This document shows positions 51,632 through 64,000 of a DNA stretch of 64,000 bases, in pieces; position 1 is the first letter of the stretch, and every line of letters starts with the position of its first letter. This stretch comes from Anas platyrhynchos. Lineage: Eukaryota; Chordata; Aves; Anseriformes; Anatidae. The notes beneath the pieces were generated by a model, which was given only the letters and a program-made list of their open reading frames with translations, was not told the origin of the DNA and searched no databases. The translations under genes were made by a program, and so were the position numbers. The stretch covers positions 15,077,501-15,141,500 of the forward strand of contig NC_092621.1 of NCBI RefSeq assembly GCF_047663525.1. Reading direction: 5' to 3'.

Positions 51632-53210
51632 TGGAACTTGCTTTGGTTTACTGTATAGAGACTTTGGTGTTTGGCAGTTAGATGAATTGAGAATCTTGTC
51701 CTGACACAGACGCATCAGAAAGGAGATTTAAAAGACAAACCTGCATACATTTCATTGCACATAAATAATTAACATAGTTAGTTTTCTTTCTTTTAAAATG
51801 AGGCCTTTAAGGTGCAATCTCTTCTCAGTGTATCTGATAATCTAATCTCATCTGTAAATATACCGAACTAGGTTAGTTTATCAATGCAGCTGTATGGCAC
51901 GCATCACACATTCAGTAAATACATTCAGTGGATGTCTCGACAATGACAGTTCCTAACCAAAGAAAATACACTGTGCATTGTATTATGCTCCTAACTCATC
52001 ATCTTTTGTAGTAGATTGACAGAAAGACAGTATCTCTTTCAGAAGTGTAGATTTTCCTTTTTGTCTTTTTTTTCTTCAGAAACCACAAGACCTTGACAAG
52101 AAATAGTGCTTGAGGCATAATTGACAGCCCCAACCAAAACTTGCACAAGCAAACAAGCAAAATACCTTGCATGAATCAGTTATTTCTTGGTTGTGATCTA
52201 GTTTATCAATTGACTACAGAAACCCTTCAACATCTGCTTTCTGCTGCAGTGAAATTATTAATTCGAACTGACATACCCATTGCCATGAGTGAATGTAAAA
52301 TAGAGTTATTAGTATTTCAAAAGATTTATCAAATACATAGATCTCCAGGACCTATTGTTTACTCAGATAATTGTGGCCATTTGCAGATGTGAAGTATTGG
52401 GCTTGAAATTTTCTACAGAGCTGTAAATATTTTTATAAAAAGTAGACAACATTTTAGATCCAAAATGTCGTTTTTCATATTGGTGTCTTTTGGCATAGTT
52501 CTGCTCCTAGTCTTCCACCTTTTTAATATTTTTTAATAATTGGATGAATGTTCAGAAACTTCCCTTGGCTTTTTTTTTTTTTTTGCCTATGCATGTATTT
52601 GTTTTTTGTTTTGTTTTTTCTTTTCTTTGCTACGTGAAAGTGCCATAGTCTCAAAAACAGTTTTTTGCTGTTACCTAGATAAATGTTGCACATGGTGCAC
52701 ATTCAGCTTGCAACTACCTTCATTCTGGTATACATGTTTGATGTTTAACACAGCTACTTCAGAAACATTCCATTTGAGAAGTCTTTGTTTGTTTGTTTAA
52801 TGAATTAATACAGAGATAGGAATTGTAATCTTATTTTGTTCATCTTTATACAGGATTAACAGTTTTCTAGGCTTTTTGTCTGACTTCATATCAGGAGATG
52901 TTCTAAGGGAGGATCCGTGACAAGCAATACTATGCTAATTGTGTTTATTATCCTGAATTTAATAGAATATGTGTACTCTGTGCTTTAAAATAATGTGCAA
53001 AACATGAATAATAGGAGAAAAAAATTGACACTTTGTGACTGGGTGATTGTGACCTTCCTGCTAGTTACAATAATTCTGTTGTTATCTGTCTATGTTTAGG
53101 AGAATTGAATGCAGAAACCTGTGTTAGCTGTTACAAATGATTGTTTATGTAAGATCTTTATTCTGCTTTCTTCGTATGGAATAAATTATTTTTTAAAAAG
53201 GATTTCCAGT
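51632..53210 (+). other. FBXO4: FBXO4 3'UTR (inferred)
   Basis: AT-rich sequence after the stop, with U-rich stretches. The first canonical hexamer I found after the stop is at 53180. The length of about 1.55 kb rests on that hexamer and is not proven. Confidence 0.6.
53180..53185 (+). terminator. FBXO4: Probable FBXO4 polyadenylation signal
   Basis: AATAAA followed about 25-40 nt later by TCTTTCTCTGTGTT, a U/GU-rich downstream element. Cleavage is expected near 53200-53210. Confidence 0.65.
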
Positions 53211-54275
53211 CTTTCTCTGTGTTAAGCTCTCTCCCCGTCTGCAAACACACAAACGTGCACTGTCTGCAGTCATGCTGCCAGAACAGATAACTATAATTGC
53301 AGCATTGCTTTCATTAGTGACTAATGTTATTAAATGTTTAATTAACAGATGTTAATTTATTGTCATTTTAAAAGGTCAAGATAACGTAGGGAATACAGTT
53401 TATCATAACCGGGGGGACATATATTACATTAACTTAGAATATCTTGAGATTTTTAAGGGCACAGCCTTGGAGCCATGGAAATTGGCAGTCTGTGCAGCTG
53501 CATCACTGGAATCCCAAGAGCTGGGGGGGCAGCCTGTATGATAGTGCAGTCGGTGGCAGATCAATATGACTAAGGAAGATGATGAGTGGAGTGTGTGCTT
53601 TGCAAATCAACGGCTTGGGTGCAGGGAGATATGCCATGAAAGAGGCAATCAGCCTGTTGAGAATTCATACGCCAAATAAGTATTGCAGAGAGGCACTGCC
53701 GATGTCATTTAGAAGTGGCTTTTGTATTTCACCTAGAAAATACACTATTTAAATTCCTGAGCCTGGTGAATTTAGAAGCATGATAAAGCAATTAGGTTTG
53801 GGACTTACAACACAATTTCAAAGGAGTTGGATATTGAATATTACTAAAATTTACTTTAAAACAAGCTTTTAATTTGTTGTTGGTTTGTTTTTAATATGGT
53901 TTTTACATTTGTATCGATAGCAGCAATTATGACTGTGATGAGATTGTGAGAAATAAAACTCAGCAATTTGTTTCCCCGAGATCTTGTTCTCCCAGAGAAG
54001 AAGGATTCTAACTCTGCTAGAAAGAGAATCGTTTTCCTGTCCGCTGACACAGGATGCTTATTTAAAAAGTGTTCACAAAATAAAAGCAAAAGAATAAACT
54101 GACAGTAAATCTAATTTATGATAGATCTGTTAATGAGTCCTCCTCTGAGCAGCTTTCTCCCAGCAAAAAAAAAAAAAAAAAGGAAGTGGCCGGGGGGGTG
54201 CTGCTTTTCATAGTCTGAAACCGAGAATAACAGGAACGCTTGCTGTCTACTCCAAAGAAGGTGGAGTGAAGGAAC
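53211..54275. other. Intergenic after FBXO4
   Basis: No gene recognised. It ends with a 17-nt A-run (about 54165-54181) just before the CpG-rich patch. Confidence 0.6.
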
Positions 54276-54480
54276 CTGCCGAGTCCATAGGACACCGGTG
54301 GTGCCCCAGGACGGGCTTGGTGTCTCTCGGCTTCTTCTCGAGCGGTGCCGGGCGGTGCCGAGCATCCCGGCGGGGACCTTCTGCTCCCCGCAACCCCACC
54401 GCGTCCCGCTGGATGGCACTGCCGGTCCGCACCTCGCACCGGCGGCAAAGCTGCTTCAAGGGGTCCCGTCCCTCTGACTT
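54276..54480. promoter_or_regulatory. Orphan CpG-rich patch, possible unannotated promoter
   Basis: By hand count roughly 21 CpG fall in about 200 bp of clearly elevated GC, against AT-rich flanks. It holds GGTGCCGGGCGGTGCCGAGC and CACCGCGTCCCGCTGG. No exon could be tied to it. Overlapping frames on both strands (93 aa plus, 110 aa minus) match nothing I recognise. Confidence 0.45.
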
Positions 54481-55094
54481 TCCTCAGATACAGGCAGTTA
54501 TAGAAAAGCCTGTGAGAACAATCGGCGTGATTTTCAAAGGGTTATAGAGAGGGAATTTGATGCCCCTGCTTTCAGTCCGGTGGGTATTGGCACCAATTTG
54601 CACGGAAGGATTCTGATTAAAGAAAGTTGCAGTCAGGAGGATGCGTGGAAATCTGGCATCTTTGAGAGGTGGTTGAAGCTTAAGCCAGTGATTTAGTGTG
54701 TCTGTCATGCCATTTTAGCAAGAGTGGTTCTGGATAAGATATCTTTGGTATGTAGAAGAGTGAAGAAATGATATTCCTGGGCCAATTAGACAAGGTGATG
54801 CTAGAGTTTGAGCTTGTGCTTAAATCTCAGGTCAGATGTTTGCACACAGGCTGCTCCCAGTTCCCTGGGGAGGATGAAATTACAAATGAAGGATAGAAGT
54901 AGCCGTACAGAAGAGATGTTCAATGAGAGACAGAGCAAGCAGCAGAATGCAGTGGCTCTGGACACAGGGGTATATTTAAGAACCAGCGAGGCTGGATGAT
55001 CTCCCTCACTAGCTCACTTCCCCACCAGCATTAAGTTTACTTTCTCTACACCTCCCTTCCCAGGCCCCACTCTTAACCACTTCAGCTGTCCTGT
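54481..55094. other. Intergenic, nothing recognised
   Basis: Mixed composition; short frames only. Confidence 0.5.
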
Positions 55095-55320
55095 ACTGGA
55101 TTCTCTATAGGGTATAATCTCTCTCACACCACAGACCTGAACTGGACACAGTGCTCCAGACCCACAAGTTCCCAAACCAGACCCTGACCCATCATGTTCC
55201 CTTCCAGATGATGGACTTTGCATTTATCCTTGCTCAGCATCTGGAGGTTCCTGAAGAACCCACTTACCCACTGAATGCACACTTGCAAAAATTCTGGCTG
55301 TCCTTGCACCAGGATCCTTG
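55095..55320 (-). mobile_element. Degraded CR1 LINE internal fragment
   Basis: The plus-strand order GGACACAGTGCTCCAGAC ... GACTTTGCATTTATCCTTGC ... ATCTGGAGGTTCCTGAAGAA parallels the CR1 copy at 9607-9920 (GCAGGACTCTAGGTGG ... GACCTTGCACTTGGCCTT ... CCTCATGAAGTTCCC). It is therefore an old CR1 in minus orientation. Confidence 0.55.
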
Positions 55321-55382
55321 TATCTCTGGAAACACCAGCCCTGCCCGTGACAACACCCAGAATCAGTCATCTGCTGGGACAG

Positions 55383-55420
55383 AAAAAACAAACAAACAAA
55401 CAAACAAACAAACAAAAAAA
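55383..55420. repeat. (CAAA)n microsatellite
   Basis: About seven AAAC units flanked by A-runs, immediately after the degraded CR1 fragment. Confidence 0.9.
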
Positions 55421-58400
55421 CATAAAGGCATTCAGTCTTTTTGTGAAGGCTGAAATCAATCAAGCCATCTGCTCCATCAAAAAAGTTGAATACTGTGAGT
55501 CTCAGAGCCTCTAAATAAATTCCTGCATAGTTTGGCAAACTGGTCACCAGTGAAAGAGAGCATCTGGGACTATGTTAGTCTGATACTGTCCCAGAAGTGC
55601 ATTTCTCCAAGCTCTGAAAAGTTTTGCATTACGAAATAGGGCTGGTGACAACCCACAAACACCTACCATACTTGTTAAACTATTTAATGGTGATGGCAAG
55701 AAAATAAACTTTTCTTCAGTTTGGTCTCAGGAAGGACAATCAAGGAACTGAGGGAGGTTGAGAGGGACTGAGGGCTGTATTTATTAATCAATTGCATTTT
55801 GTTGATAAATGGATGCAATTTTTTGGTGTCTTTCATATCTTCTCCACTGACTTGAATTACGAAGGCAATTCCACAGCCTGATTGCAGGGGGGACACATTC
55901 CACAAATGTGAACATACAAGGGCTACTTTCCAAGAACAAAAATAACCCTATTTCTCTACTTTGAATCAAATCCACCTTGTCTTTTATGAAAGCGTCGTAT
56001 ACAAGTTTCCCGTGCAAAATGAGTCCAGAAACTGCAGTTGCTTTGAACTTTGTTCTATAAGACTGGTAGTATTTCCAGCCAGTCATCTTTGAAATTGAAC
56101 TGGCTTCATATTAAATTTTGTATAGATTTAAAGATGTGTCCATACCTTTAATTCATATGAATATGGTAGTTTATATTTGACCTGGATATGTGCTATACAT
56201 TAAATTCTGTGTGAGGAAGTATTTAGAGTTGTATTATGAATCTGAATCACTAATTGTTAAGCAAAAATGTTACCTGGGAATCTCCTTTTTGGACTATAAA
56301 TGTCATTCATTATGCATCCTTGTACTGTACAACAGTACAACATAAGGATGTACTGACACAGCTGCACAAATGCATCTTTTAAGAAAATCACAAGCTATAT
56401 TCAAGACAATAAATAAAAATAATGTTTAACTAACAGAAAGATTAAAGTAGCCTTATGTTTATCCAAAATTAGAGATTCAAATTTTGTAAAAACATAAATT
56501 ATTGGGAGAAAAGGACCTAATTACCTGATCACTGCTGCATTCATATAAACTAGGAAGGGCAACTCTGAGAATAATCAACATGTAGTTGAATTGTGCACTT
56601 GAATACAAGCATATTCCAGTCTTCTGATGAAAAAAAAAATGCAGCTGAACCAATATCAATATCCTTTTCAGCTGATACACCTGAACTTCTTTTGAGCTCA
56701 CTAAAAAATCACAAAGCTTCTATCAAGCACTTACAATTTTTTTAACTTGTTTTTAATGACAGGATGTGAGTCGATACAAATCAGCTGGTGTATAGATACA
56801 CAACGAGACATTTTTCCCCAGCAGTTCTCTGATCACTTGTTCCAGTCACAAATTGTTAATAATTTAGAGACAAATTGAGAATTAAACAAGCCACAGGAAG
56901 TGTTGGTGTAATGATTTTTTGGAGTGACTCAATGTGCCTGAGGGTGTAGTCATTTGAAGGGCCCAATTTACAGAAGACATTGCAAGCTGCTGCCACCATG
57001 ATCAACAAGATTCATGGTAGGCACTGAAAATCACCAATAATGGAAATTTCTGGCCGACGACAACAACAACAAAAAGCATCATAGGGACTTTACAACATCC
57101 AGGGGCATGTTCATGCTGACCCCCTCACACTGACCATGAGGCTCACAGTCAGCTCCTGCCTTAATTTCCCCCTGGCATCTCTGGCCTAGAGCAGTAGAGC
57201 ACAGCACTTTTTTCCTGCTGTTATTCTGTCCACCAAATTCTTTTCATTGGCCTGACCTGTAACTTGCTGAGTAGATGAGGCTGAAGTCAGGGGGTGGAAG
57301 AAACTGCAGATCTGTGTTGCATCTGGAGCCCATGGTCTGTGTGAGATTCTGCTCTCAGAGGTGCAGCCATATGCCAGGAACCCTCTCCTAATCCTAACCA
57401 CATATTTGAGCACACAGAATTGCAGACACTGGGAGAAAGGAAAGTCTCAGAATATTTGAGCTACATCCACAGAATTTCAATAGTTGTGGCACGGCATATA
57501 GGGAAATTCCTGAGGCCTAGTTATTCCTGTAAAACCACTGCTGAGATATTTGTATGCATTTATATATTGCTAGCTTGATCTCTTCATGCGTGTGTCACAG
57601 GAATGGAGGTATTTGGGTACTGGAATATCAGCACTGTCACAGCATTTCCTTGCAATGGCAAAAGGGCTTGCTCTAGAGGGATGCTTACAGCACCCCCAGA
57701 GATTGTCAGTCTGCATATTTATCTGAGCCACAGGTGGAAGATGGCATGATAGCCATGTCACCTCTCTTCAAAGAGGGTATCTTCCTCCTGACAACCCTGT
57801 GGAATGTCTAAATGGCTTGGCTATGCTTGAAAGTTGGCTCAGATTAGAGAGTGAATTCAGAAAGAAATTGCTATTCTTGGACAATTGCAAGTAGGGCCAC
57901 GCTTACTCCAAAGGAGGAGCACTTTGTTCATTCCAAGTGCAATAAACTACACCAGAAAGACATGGCCATGTCCTGGAAAACAACACCAGCACAGTGGACT
58001 TATGCTCAGGGTTAAAATGTCACCAAAAGTTCCAGAATAACTTCACAGAAAGTGAGCCTTAATTGTGACATCTAATGTAAACATATTAATGTTGTAGCTT
58101 CAAAATACAAACACAGGAATTTCAATCTTTGAAATAAGTCTTTTTATTTCTTCCTTGATCATTGTTTGACAGACTGTGGTCACAGGGACACTGAGAAGCA
58201 CACACCCTGGCCTCAGTGAGCTGCAGTCCATGCTTGCACTGTACTTCAGCTGCAGCATATGCCAAAAAAAAAGATGCACGATCTGTACCCTGACAGCCCT
58301 GTACGGTGCCATACTGTCAACAGAGTGCATCGCAAGTAGTATGTGTGTGGACCCAAGTCAATAATCCAGAGTGACAGCAAGCTATGACAAGGAACACTGT

Positions 58401-61300
58401 GGGCTTAAGTTATTTCCTCTGAGGTGCCAGTGCACTGGAGCACACCTGAAACCTAAAACTTTGTCCCAGTCTAACTGATGGTGGGCTGGAACTAGCTGCT
58501 AAATAGAGCAAAAATGTAGCCTAAATCCACTAAAATCAGGTTTCCATTGGCTCAGGTTAAGACAGGATAGGATCATATAACTTGTTGCTCATCACTAGGA
58601 CTCATTAATTAGGACCCCTGTATTTATCACCAAGATTTCTAAATATGTTTTCATCATGCACCTATTTTAAGAGCATTTAAGTAATGTGTTGTTGACAGTA
58701 TCCACAGTTAGGGATCTGAACTCCTGAGAGAGAGAGGGAGATGGGGAGAAATGCTACCTCAGAGAGCATTTCAGAGCTCCTGTGTTACTTCAGCACATTG
58801 CAACACTGCTCCTAAAGATTTTGGTTTATGATATTTAATTACTTTTGTTCTATCTCTTTGAGACAGCCTGAAGTCTTGGATGAAAAAGTGCTGGAGTCTC
58901 TCCTAGCCAATACTCTGCTTTTGTCTGGATGCTGGCAATATCATGTCTTGCTCCTTGCTATCAATCACACAGAGGTCACAGCACTGTTCACTCCGGGAAA
59001 TTGCCCCATTGTTTGCAGAATAATAAGAGCTTCCTGTACAGACTATGTTTATTTAAACACCTAGGACATCAGAGTGTATTTCTGCCATGAACGTAATAAG
59101 ACTAGTGCTATTACTCCTTCAATATGCTTACTATACTCCAGAATCAAACTACATGTATGGATTTGGATCCTACACTAACCACATAGGTGGTAATGGTTAT
59201 TGAAGGCAATAAATAGTACTGCGCACCTGAAATCTGGCATGCAAGTCTTTGCAAAATGGGTGTCTTGCTTTTTCTTTGGAAATGATAAAGGATTTGTATA
59301 TGTAGATGCAATAATTGATTAATTTTGCTTCTTACTGGGTTCAAGTGTTCTGATCAGACTGATTTTGAAGCTCTAGGTTTATTTGATTTTATGGGTGTTT
59401 TGGCTGATTTCTTTTCCAGAGCCTGAGGACTTCAATCTGTCTAGTCCTGTGCTTGCCAATTCTCCTGTGTGCAGGACAAGAATCACCTTTTGCCTGCTTT
59501 GGGGTTGCTGCAGTGATTTTACCTCCTTTATCAGCACGCTGTAGGCTTGTTGTTCAGTAGGTTACTGGCATAACTCACTCCTGAGTCCAGTGCAGAATCT
59601 GTCGAACCTGGGGAGGCAAAAAGAATTTCGTTCATAAATAAACATGTGGTAAAAATTTCTGTCAGCAAAATATACAATTGATACCAATGAGGTTAAAAGT
59701 CTACTGAAGTCAGTAGGGACTACATACTTGAACTCCAGAGCCAAAGGTGCTTTTACTGGTATGTACATAGACCTCTCTTCTAGTAACCATCACCCCTCTC
59801 TTCTCTCTTTCCAACCCTGCTTGCAAAGGGTTTGACCAGATAGGACAATGCTGCATATCCAGATGTTCTCCTCATCCTTAGCACGTGTACTGTTCCAGCA
59901 CTCAATTTCAGTGCACTGCAACTGGTCTCGCAAGTCGTCTGATCTCCTTTCTCCCACCAGGCCTAATCCTGGCCTCCCCTACACATTTGCTCACCAGCTC
60001 TCTAGGTGCCTTCTTCACATGGCCCCATAGCCCAGCACCTCTGGCTCCCATGAACAGCCTTCATGGCAGCTCCACCACCGCAGACCTACGTACCATGGGA
60101 AGGGTTTACAAGATGTTGGGCCTAGGCATGATCAGACCTCTTTATCAAAGTCTCTGAGCCCGGATTTTGTTTTTATCTCTGTAGCATTTACTGTTCTTAG
60201 CCAAAGATGTGGGAGCAGTTTGTGCAAGGTGCTGTTCAAACACAAAGCAGGAAGATCAATCTTACTCCAGTGCACTCACCATTTAATTATGAGAAACAGA
60301 GGTGGATAAAAGAGGGTAGGTGTGTTTGGACAGGATGAGAGTGGATGGCTCTGCACTGTGATAAAGGTAGCACAGCAAAACAAAGTTTTAAAGACATTTT
60401 TCTTCCTTTACCCGTTTGCTTTACTCATTTCCTTTCTCGTATTGCTTCAGGTAAACAGTCATTTTCCCTGAGGCCTGTTCATCTGCCTCTCTGGTTTGTT
60501 CCAGATTGTGCAAACTTTGACTGCTGCTTCTTTCACTTTATTACACAGAATCAAGGATTTACTTTCCTGTTTACATCACTAAATCAGGGAGAAGGAAAAG
60601 AAGCTGGAAAAACCTTCACCTAAAAAAAATTTTTGCTTATGTTTGTTAACTGAAGAACTTCGTAAGAAATGTTCTGTCTGAATAGCCCCTTTACAAATTC
60701 CAAGTTCCACCCCCGGTTTTGCACACTACACGAGGAGAACATTTTCATGTACTGCCAGTGAAGGGAGGTTGTGGGTTTCTAGGCCATGAAAAAGTCTGCT
60801 GGCTAGTAGGAAATAACAAAAACTGAAGTTGAAACCTAAACTGAAAACATGAGCTGGAGGCTGGGAGAGAAAATGGATGGTCCAGACATGTTTTTTTGTG
60901 GTACTGCTCTCGGACCCACTGACTTCTTAGAATTTAAAAGGCAAACAAAGTCAAACATATTTCAGTGTGTCTGTTAGCAGACACCTCACTCTTACCTCAG
61001 TATCAACTCTCATAAAATGATCAGGCTGACAGTATTTTATTGTCTGTTTGTCCCACATGTAAAAAGCCAGGAAATCAATTCTCATTTCAAGAAGAGCCTG
61101 TGAGCTATTTTTAACAATTGTACCAAACGTGCTACTTTCATATGTGTTACATATCAAAATATGCATCTCTGTTCACAAATGCAAGAAAATTACCTGGTAC
61201 TGTTAAAAGTATCTGTAGAACTCCTCATGAAAACTACTTGGTAAAGAAAGTTGCAAGGTCCTTCTTATGAGCAAACACACACGAACTTGGCTTTTGAATT
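55421..61300. other. Intergenic, no gene recognised
   Basis: AT-rich to mixed sequence. A 100-codon minus-strand frame at 55784-56086 contains VPPAIRLWNCL, faintly like the C-terminal end of a LINE ORF, but too weak to call. An imperfect hairpin lies at 56315-56350. Other frames (57186-57413, 57570-57761, 58100-58364, 59885-60157, 60345-60623) have no recognisable family. Confidence 0.5.
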
Positions 61301-63839
61301 TTTTTTTTCCATTGATTTTACTAAATCCTCATAAGGACTGGTTAAGTTTTTGTTTGTTTGTTTTGTTTTGTTTTGTCTGTTTTGTTTTGTCCATGTTTTG
61401 TTTTTGGATTGTGGTCATTTTCCCCAAAGCTAACCAAATAATAAAAAATAGGAAGCCAAAAACCCTGGAAAAATGCATTTTAGGTATGTGTTAACTATCT
61501 CTCCATTGTCTGCAGACATCGTGATGGAAAAAATATATATATATTTCAAAACAAAAGGAGTATGGCAGTTTTGAGACAATCTATAATAGTAAACTGCATA
61601 CCTCAAAGTGAGGGTTGAAAGCCAGACATCTGCCACCTTAAGGCTTTATCTTTCTATCAGAATTCTACACCAAAAAAAGCCTCTTGAATATTCCTCTCTG
61701 TGACACTGAGGGAGAATATCACTGCTGCCTAATTAGTTCTCAGCCTGCTGCAGAAATTACAGTGGATGTGCTTATCACTGAGAAAACAGCAGAAACACCT
61801 AACCAAACAGCTGCCTTCATCCACAGTGACACAGAGCCATGTTGGAAAGGGAATACTAATACGTCCATGCAGTACACCCTGGAGAACTGGAGACTTTGTT
61901 TTTCACAGGGTACTGCAAAACAGCAGCACTTGAGAGTAATGATAAGAGTGATTCAGTATTCAGTATTATTCAGTATTTCCTCTGCACTGCTTACACCTGT
62001 GACCAACATTATCTTACATTAACCTAGAACCAAAAAAGAAACACAAATGGTTTGAAATTTGTGTGCTTATGACTGAACATACAAGCAACAGAGTGCAGCA
62101 ATGCTGGGAACAATTTGCTTTTTATTTTATTTTTATTTATTTATTTATTTTAACCAAAGTACAGCTGTTTTGTGGTTAGTGGCAGAATTAACCAGAAAAT
62201 AGATTTAACTACTCAATGAATGCTTACTATTTCATCTTGATTACTGGGGGTTTAAGTCAGAAGTTACACCAGTTCCTGTAGACCAATGAGCACTATTAGA
62301 CATTGGAATTAACTTTGAGTAGAACTTACTACCTAGTTCCAAACAAATAAAGGGAAAAAGGCTTTTTTTCCTCCCACACAGTTAGATATTTCAGGCAGAA
62401 TGCTGCTTCCCATTGCATCAGTGCTGTTTAGACAATTTGAAGAGGATACAAATAAGATGAACTGGAAGAAAGAAGAAGGAAAGTAAACTATTCAACTTTT
62501 GCATGGAGGAGGAGGAGGAACTGAGGGTTTATCCTAACTCCAGCAGGCTGTTTTTGTTTGTTTGTTTGTTTGTTTTGATTGATTGATTAGGATGTTGTTA
62601 TTCTGTTATGTTGTTCCTAGCTTTTAGATGTGGAGGTAGCTGGAAGGCAGCAATACACAGTACAAGGCAAGAGGTCTGGTGGCATTCTGCCCCTCTTGTT
62701 CTATGTGTTTGGTTTCAAAAAGAAACTCATTACCTGACCAGTAAAACTCAGTGCACCAAGAATTGTTACTGATTTTATGTGCATCATTAGATAGTTCTCT
62801 ATATATTTAATGTGTTTACCCATTCTATCACTAACATGCCAACATCCCCCAGTAACTAAGGAGTTGTGATGGGTCAATGTGAAATCTCACCATTCACTAA
62901 GGATGCCCACTGTTTTATTCCATTTGTTTAGTCTCTTAACTAAATCATACCCACCTTAAGTTCAGTGTGAGTGTTCTTGGCATGCTGATAGAGCATATTG
63001 TATAGGAACATTGCAACAACTACTGCCTGTAATTTAATACCAACATTGTAAATAGGCTACTTGACTGCAGACAGCATCTTAAAGTCCATTCACACACGGG
63101 TTACCTGCAAAAATGCACTAAATAAACATAATAATCTGAACAATACAAATTAAACAAATAATCACCTCTGTTTCTGGAGGTCTGCATTGTTGGTAGGATG
63201 ATAATGAAAGGATCAAGTGAAAAACATGGGTTTAGCTTTAAGCCAAGTGAGATCATGAGTCTGCAGTTCCTTCTAAGTATAATGTATTTTCTGATCTATT
63301 TGAAAAACTAAACATTTTTGGCAGAGAAGTCTTTGGAAAATAAGACAGTGATTGGCTATCTCAATTGTAGAGTAGTAATTTATTGAATTTATTGTACAAA
63401 TTACATAGTTAAAGTCTGCTCTCAAAATTAATACTTCTGTCTCCATTTATTTTTTTTTTAAACTTCGGACAAAGATAGGTTTGAAACTGTCAGGTCATGA
63501 AATGCGATTGCTAGAATAAGAAATGTGACTGCTAGGATATGAGGGTGTGACTCAACGGGACGATATTTCACTAACGTGAAGTTGACTGAGGATGGCAAGA
63601 GATGTAGACCACTTCACTTGGTTGTAACCAGTGCTATTTTCTTCATGCTTTTCCATGTAGGCATACAAACTTGCTCAGAAAGAGCTAAAACATTTATAAA
63701 ATGGCACTGCATGACATGTCCCTGCATGTCTTCTACAGTTCTCAGTTCACATAAACATCATATAGGGCTACCAGTACAGAGTAAAGTAAAGTAAGTCTGG
63801 TGACAGAATTCAGTGGCACTTGAAAATTGCCAGTTGCCA
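61301..63839. other. Intergenic with T-rich simple repeats
   Basis: TTTTG-rich repeats at 61350-61410, TTTTA/TTTA repeats at 62117-62152, and TTTG followed by GATT repeats at 62549-62588. No gene was recognised. Confidence 0.6.
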
Positions 63840-64000
63840 CTTGGGTACTTCATTGAACAGTTGGACGCAGTACATCCAGGTGGAGACAAGTGACAAATGG
63901 CATTTCTTAGGGGTCGGTACCAGGACCAGAGCCTCAAGGATGCCTTGACAAGCCATGTTCATGGGTGCTGGCACTGTCAGGTCTTTTGCTGCAGAGTTGC
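63840..64000 (+). mobile_element. Degraded CR1 LINE fragment (reverse transcriptase region), running off the window
   Basis: GTGGAGACAAGTGACAAATG and CTTAGGGGTCGGTACCAGGA parallel the CR1 segment coding SGVPQGSVLGP (compare the reverse complement of 10030-10110). Many substitutions and small gaps show it is old. The right end lies outside the window. Confidence 0.5.

Noticed and set aside
55784..56086. 100-codon minus-strand frame with VPPAIRLWNCL
   Set aside because: It has a faint resemblance to LINE ORF C-termini but no diagnostic motif or tail; a repeat-library search would decide. Not called.

Overview
The window is vertebrate nuclear DNA, almost certainly from a bird. It has long AT-rich introns with GT-AG boundaries, CpG-island promoters, and several CR1 LINE copies (the dominant avian retroposon), some ending in the typical ATTCTATG-like 3' tail. 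It also has one LTR of a type common in bird endogenous retroviruses. No prokaryotic or plasmid feature is present. The gene order OXCT1 - RIMOC1 (C5orf51) - FBXO4 matches human 5p13. That block, together with GHR, is known to lie on the avian Z chromosome, so Z linkage is a reasonable inference that the sequence itself cannot prove.

Layout. (1) Positions 1-29391, minus strand: the 5' part of OXCT1 (mitochondrial succinyl-CoA:3-ketoacid CoA-transferase), seven coding exons giving an unbroken 245 codons. The remaining exons, with the catalytic glutamate, lie beyond the left edge. (2) 28.4-30.0 kb: the OXCT1 CpG-island promoter. (3) 30.0-41.8 kb: an intergenic stretch between head-to-head genes, with one CR1 tail, a long AAAG microsatellite and a retroposed-transcript-like poly(A) end. 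(4) 41967-45481, plus strand: RIMOC1, six coding exons, 297 aa from the favoured start. (5) 45655-51631, plus strand: FBXO4, seven coding exons, 388 aa, with a 3'UTR to about 53.2 kb. (6) 53.2-64.0 kb: no convincing gene, but an orphan CpG-rich patch at 54.3 kb, degraded CR1 copies and simple repeats.

All 20 coding exons were delimited by hand from splice sites. In every gene the exon lengths and phases add up to an open frame, so the three models are internally consistent. The genes act in separate pathways: ketone-body use (OXCT1), Rab7/MON1-CCZ1 endolysosomal and mitophagy function (RIMOC1), and SCF ubiquitin ligase substrate recognition (FBXO4). They share an architecture of CpG-island promoters with ATGGCGGC-type starts.

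The most unusual feature is the RIMOC1/FBXO4 junction. The RIMOC1 stop codon sits inside an AATAAA hexamer and FBXO4 starts only 173 nt later, so the FBXO4 promoter must largely occupy RIMOC1 coding sequence. I found no sign of an exotic new system. Other points worth a second look are regulatory: a CLEAR-like E-box and a perfect NRF1 site at RIMOC1, a possible 3' splice site three bases before the OXCT1 ATG, an orphan CpG patch, and two poly(A) tracts preceded by AATAAA.
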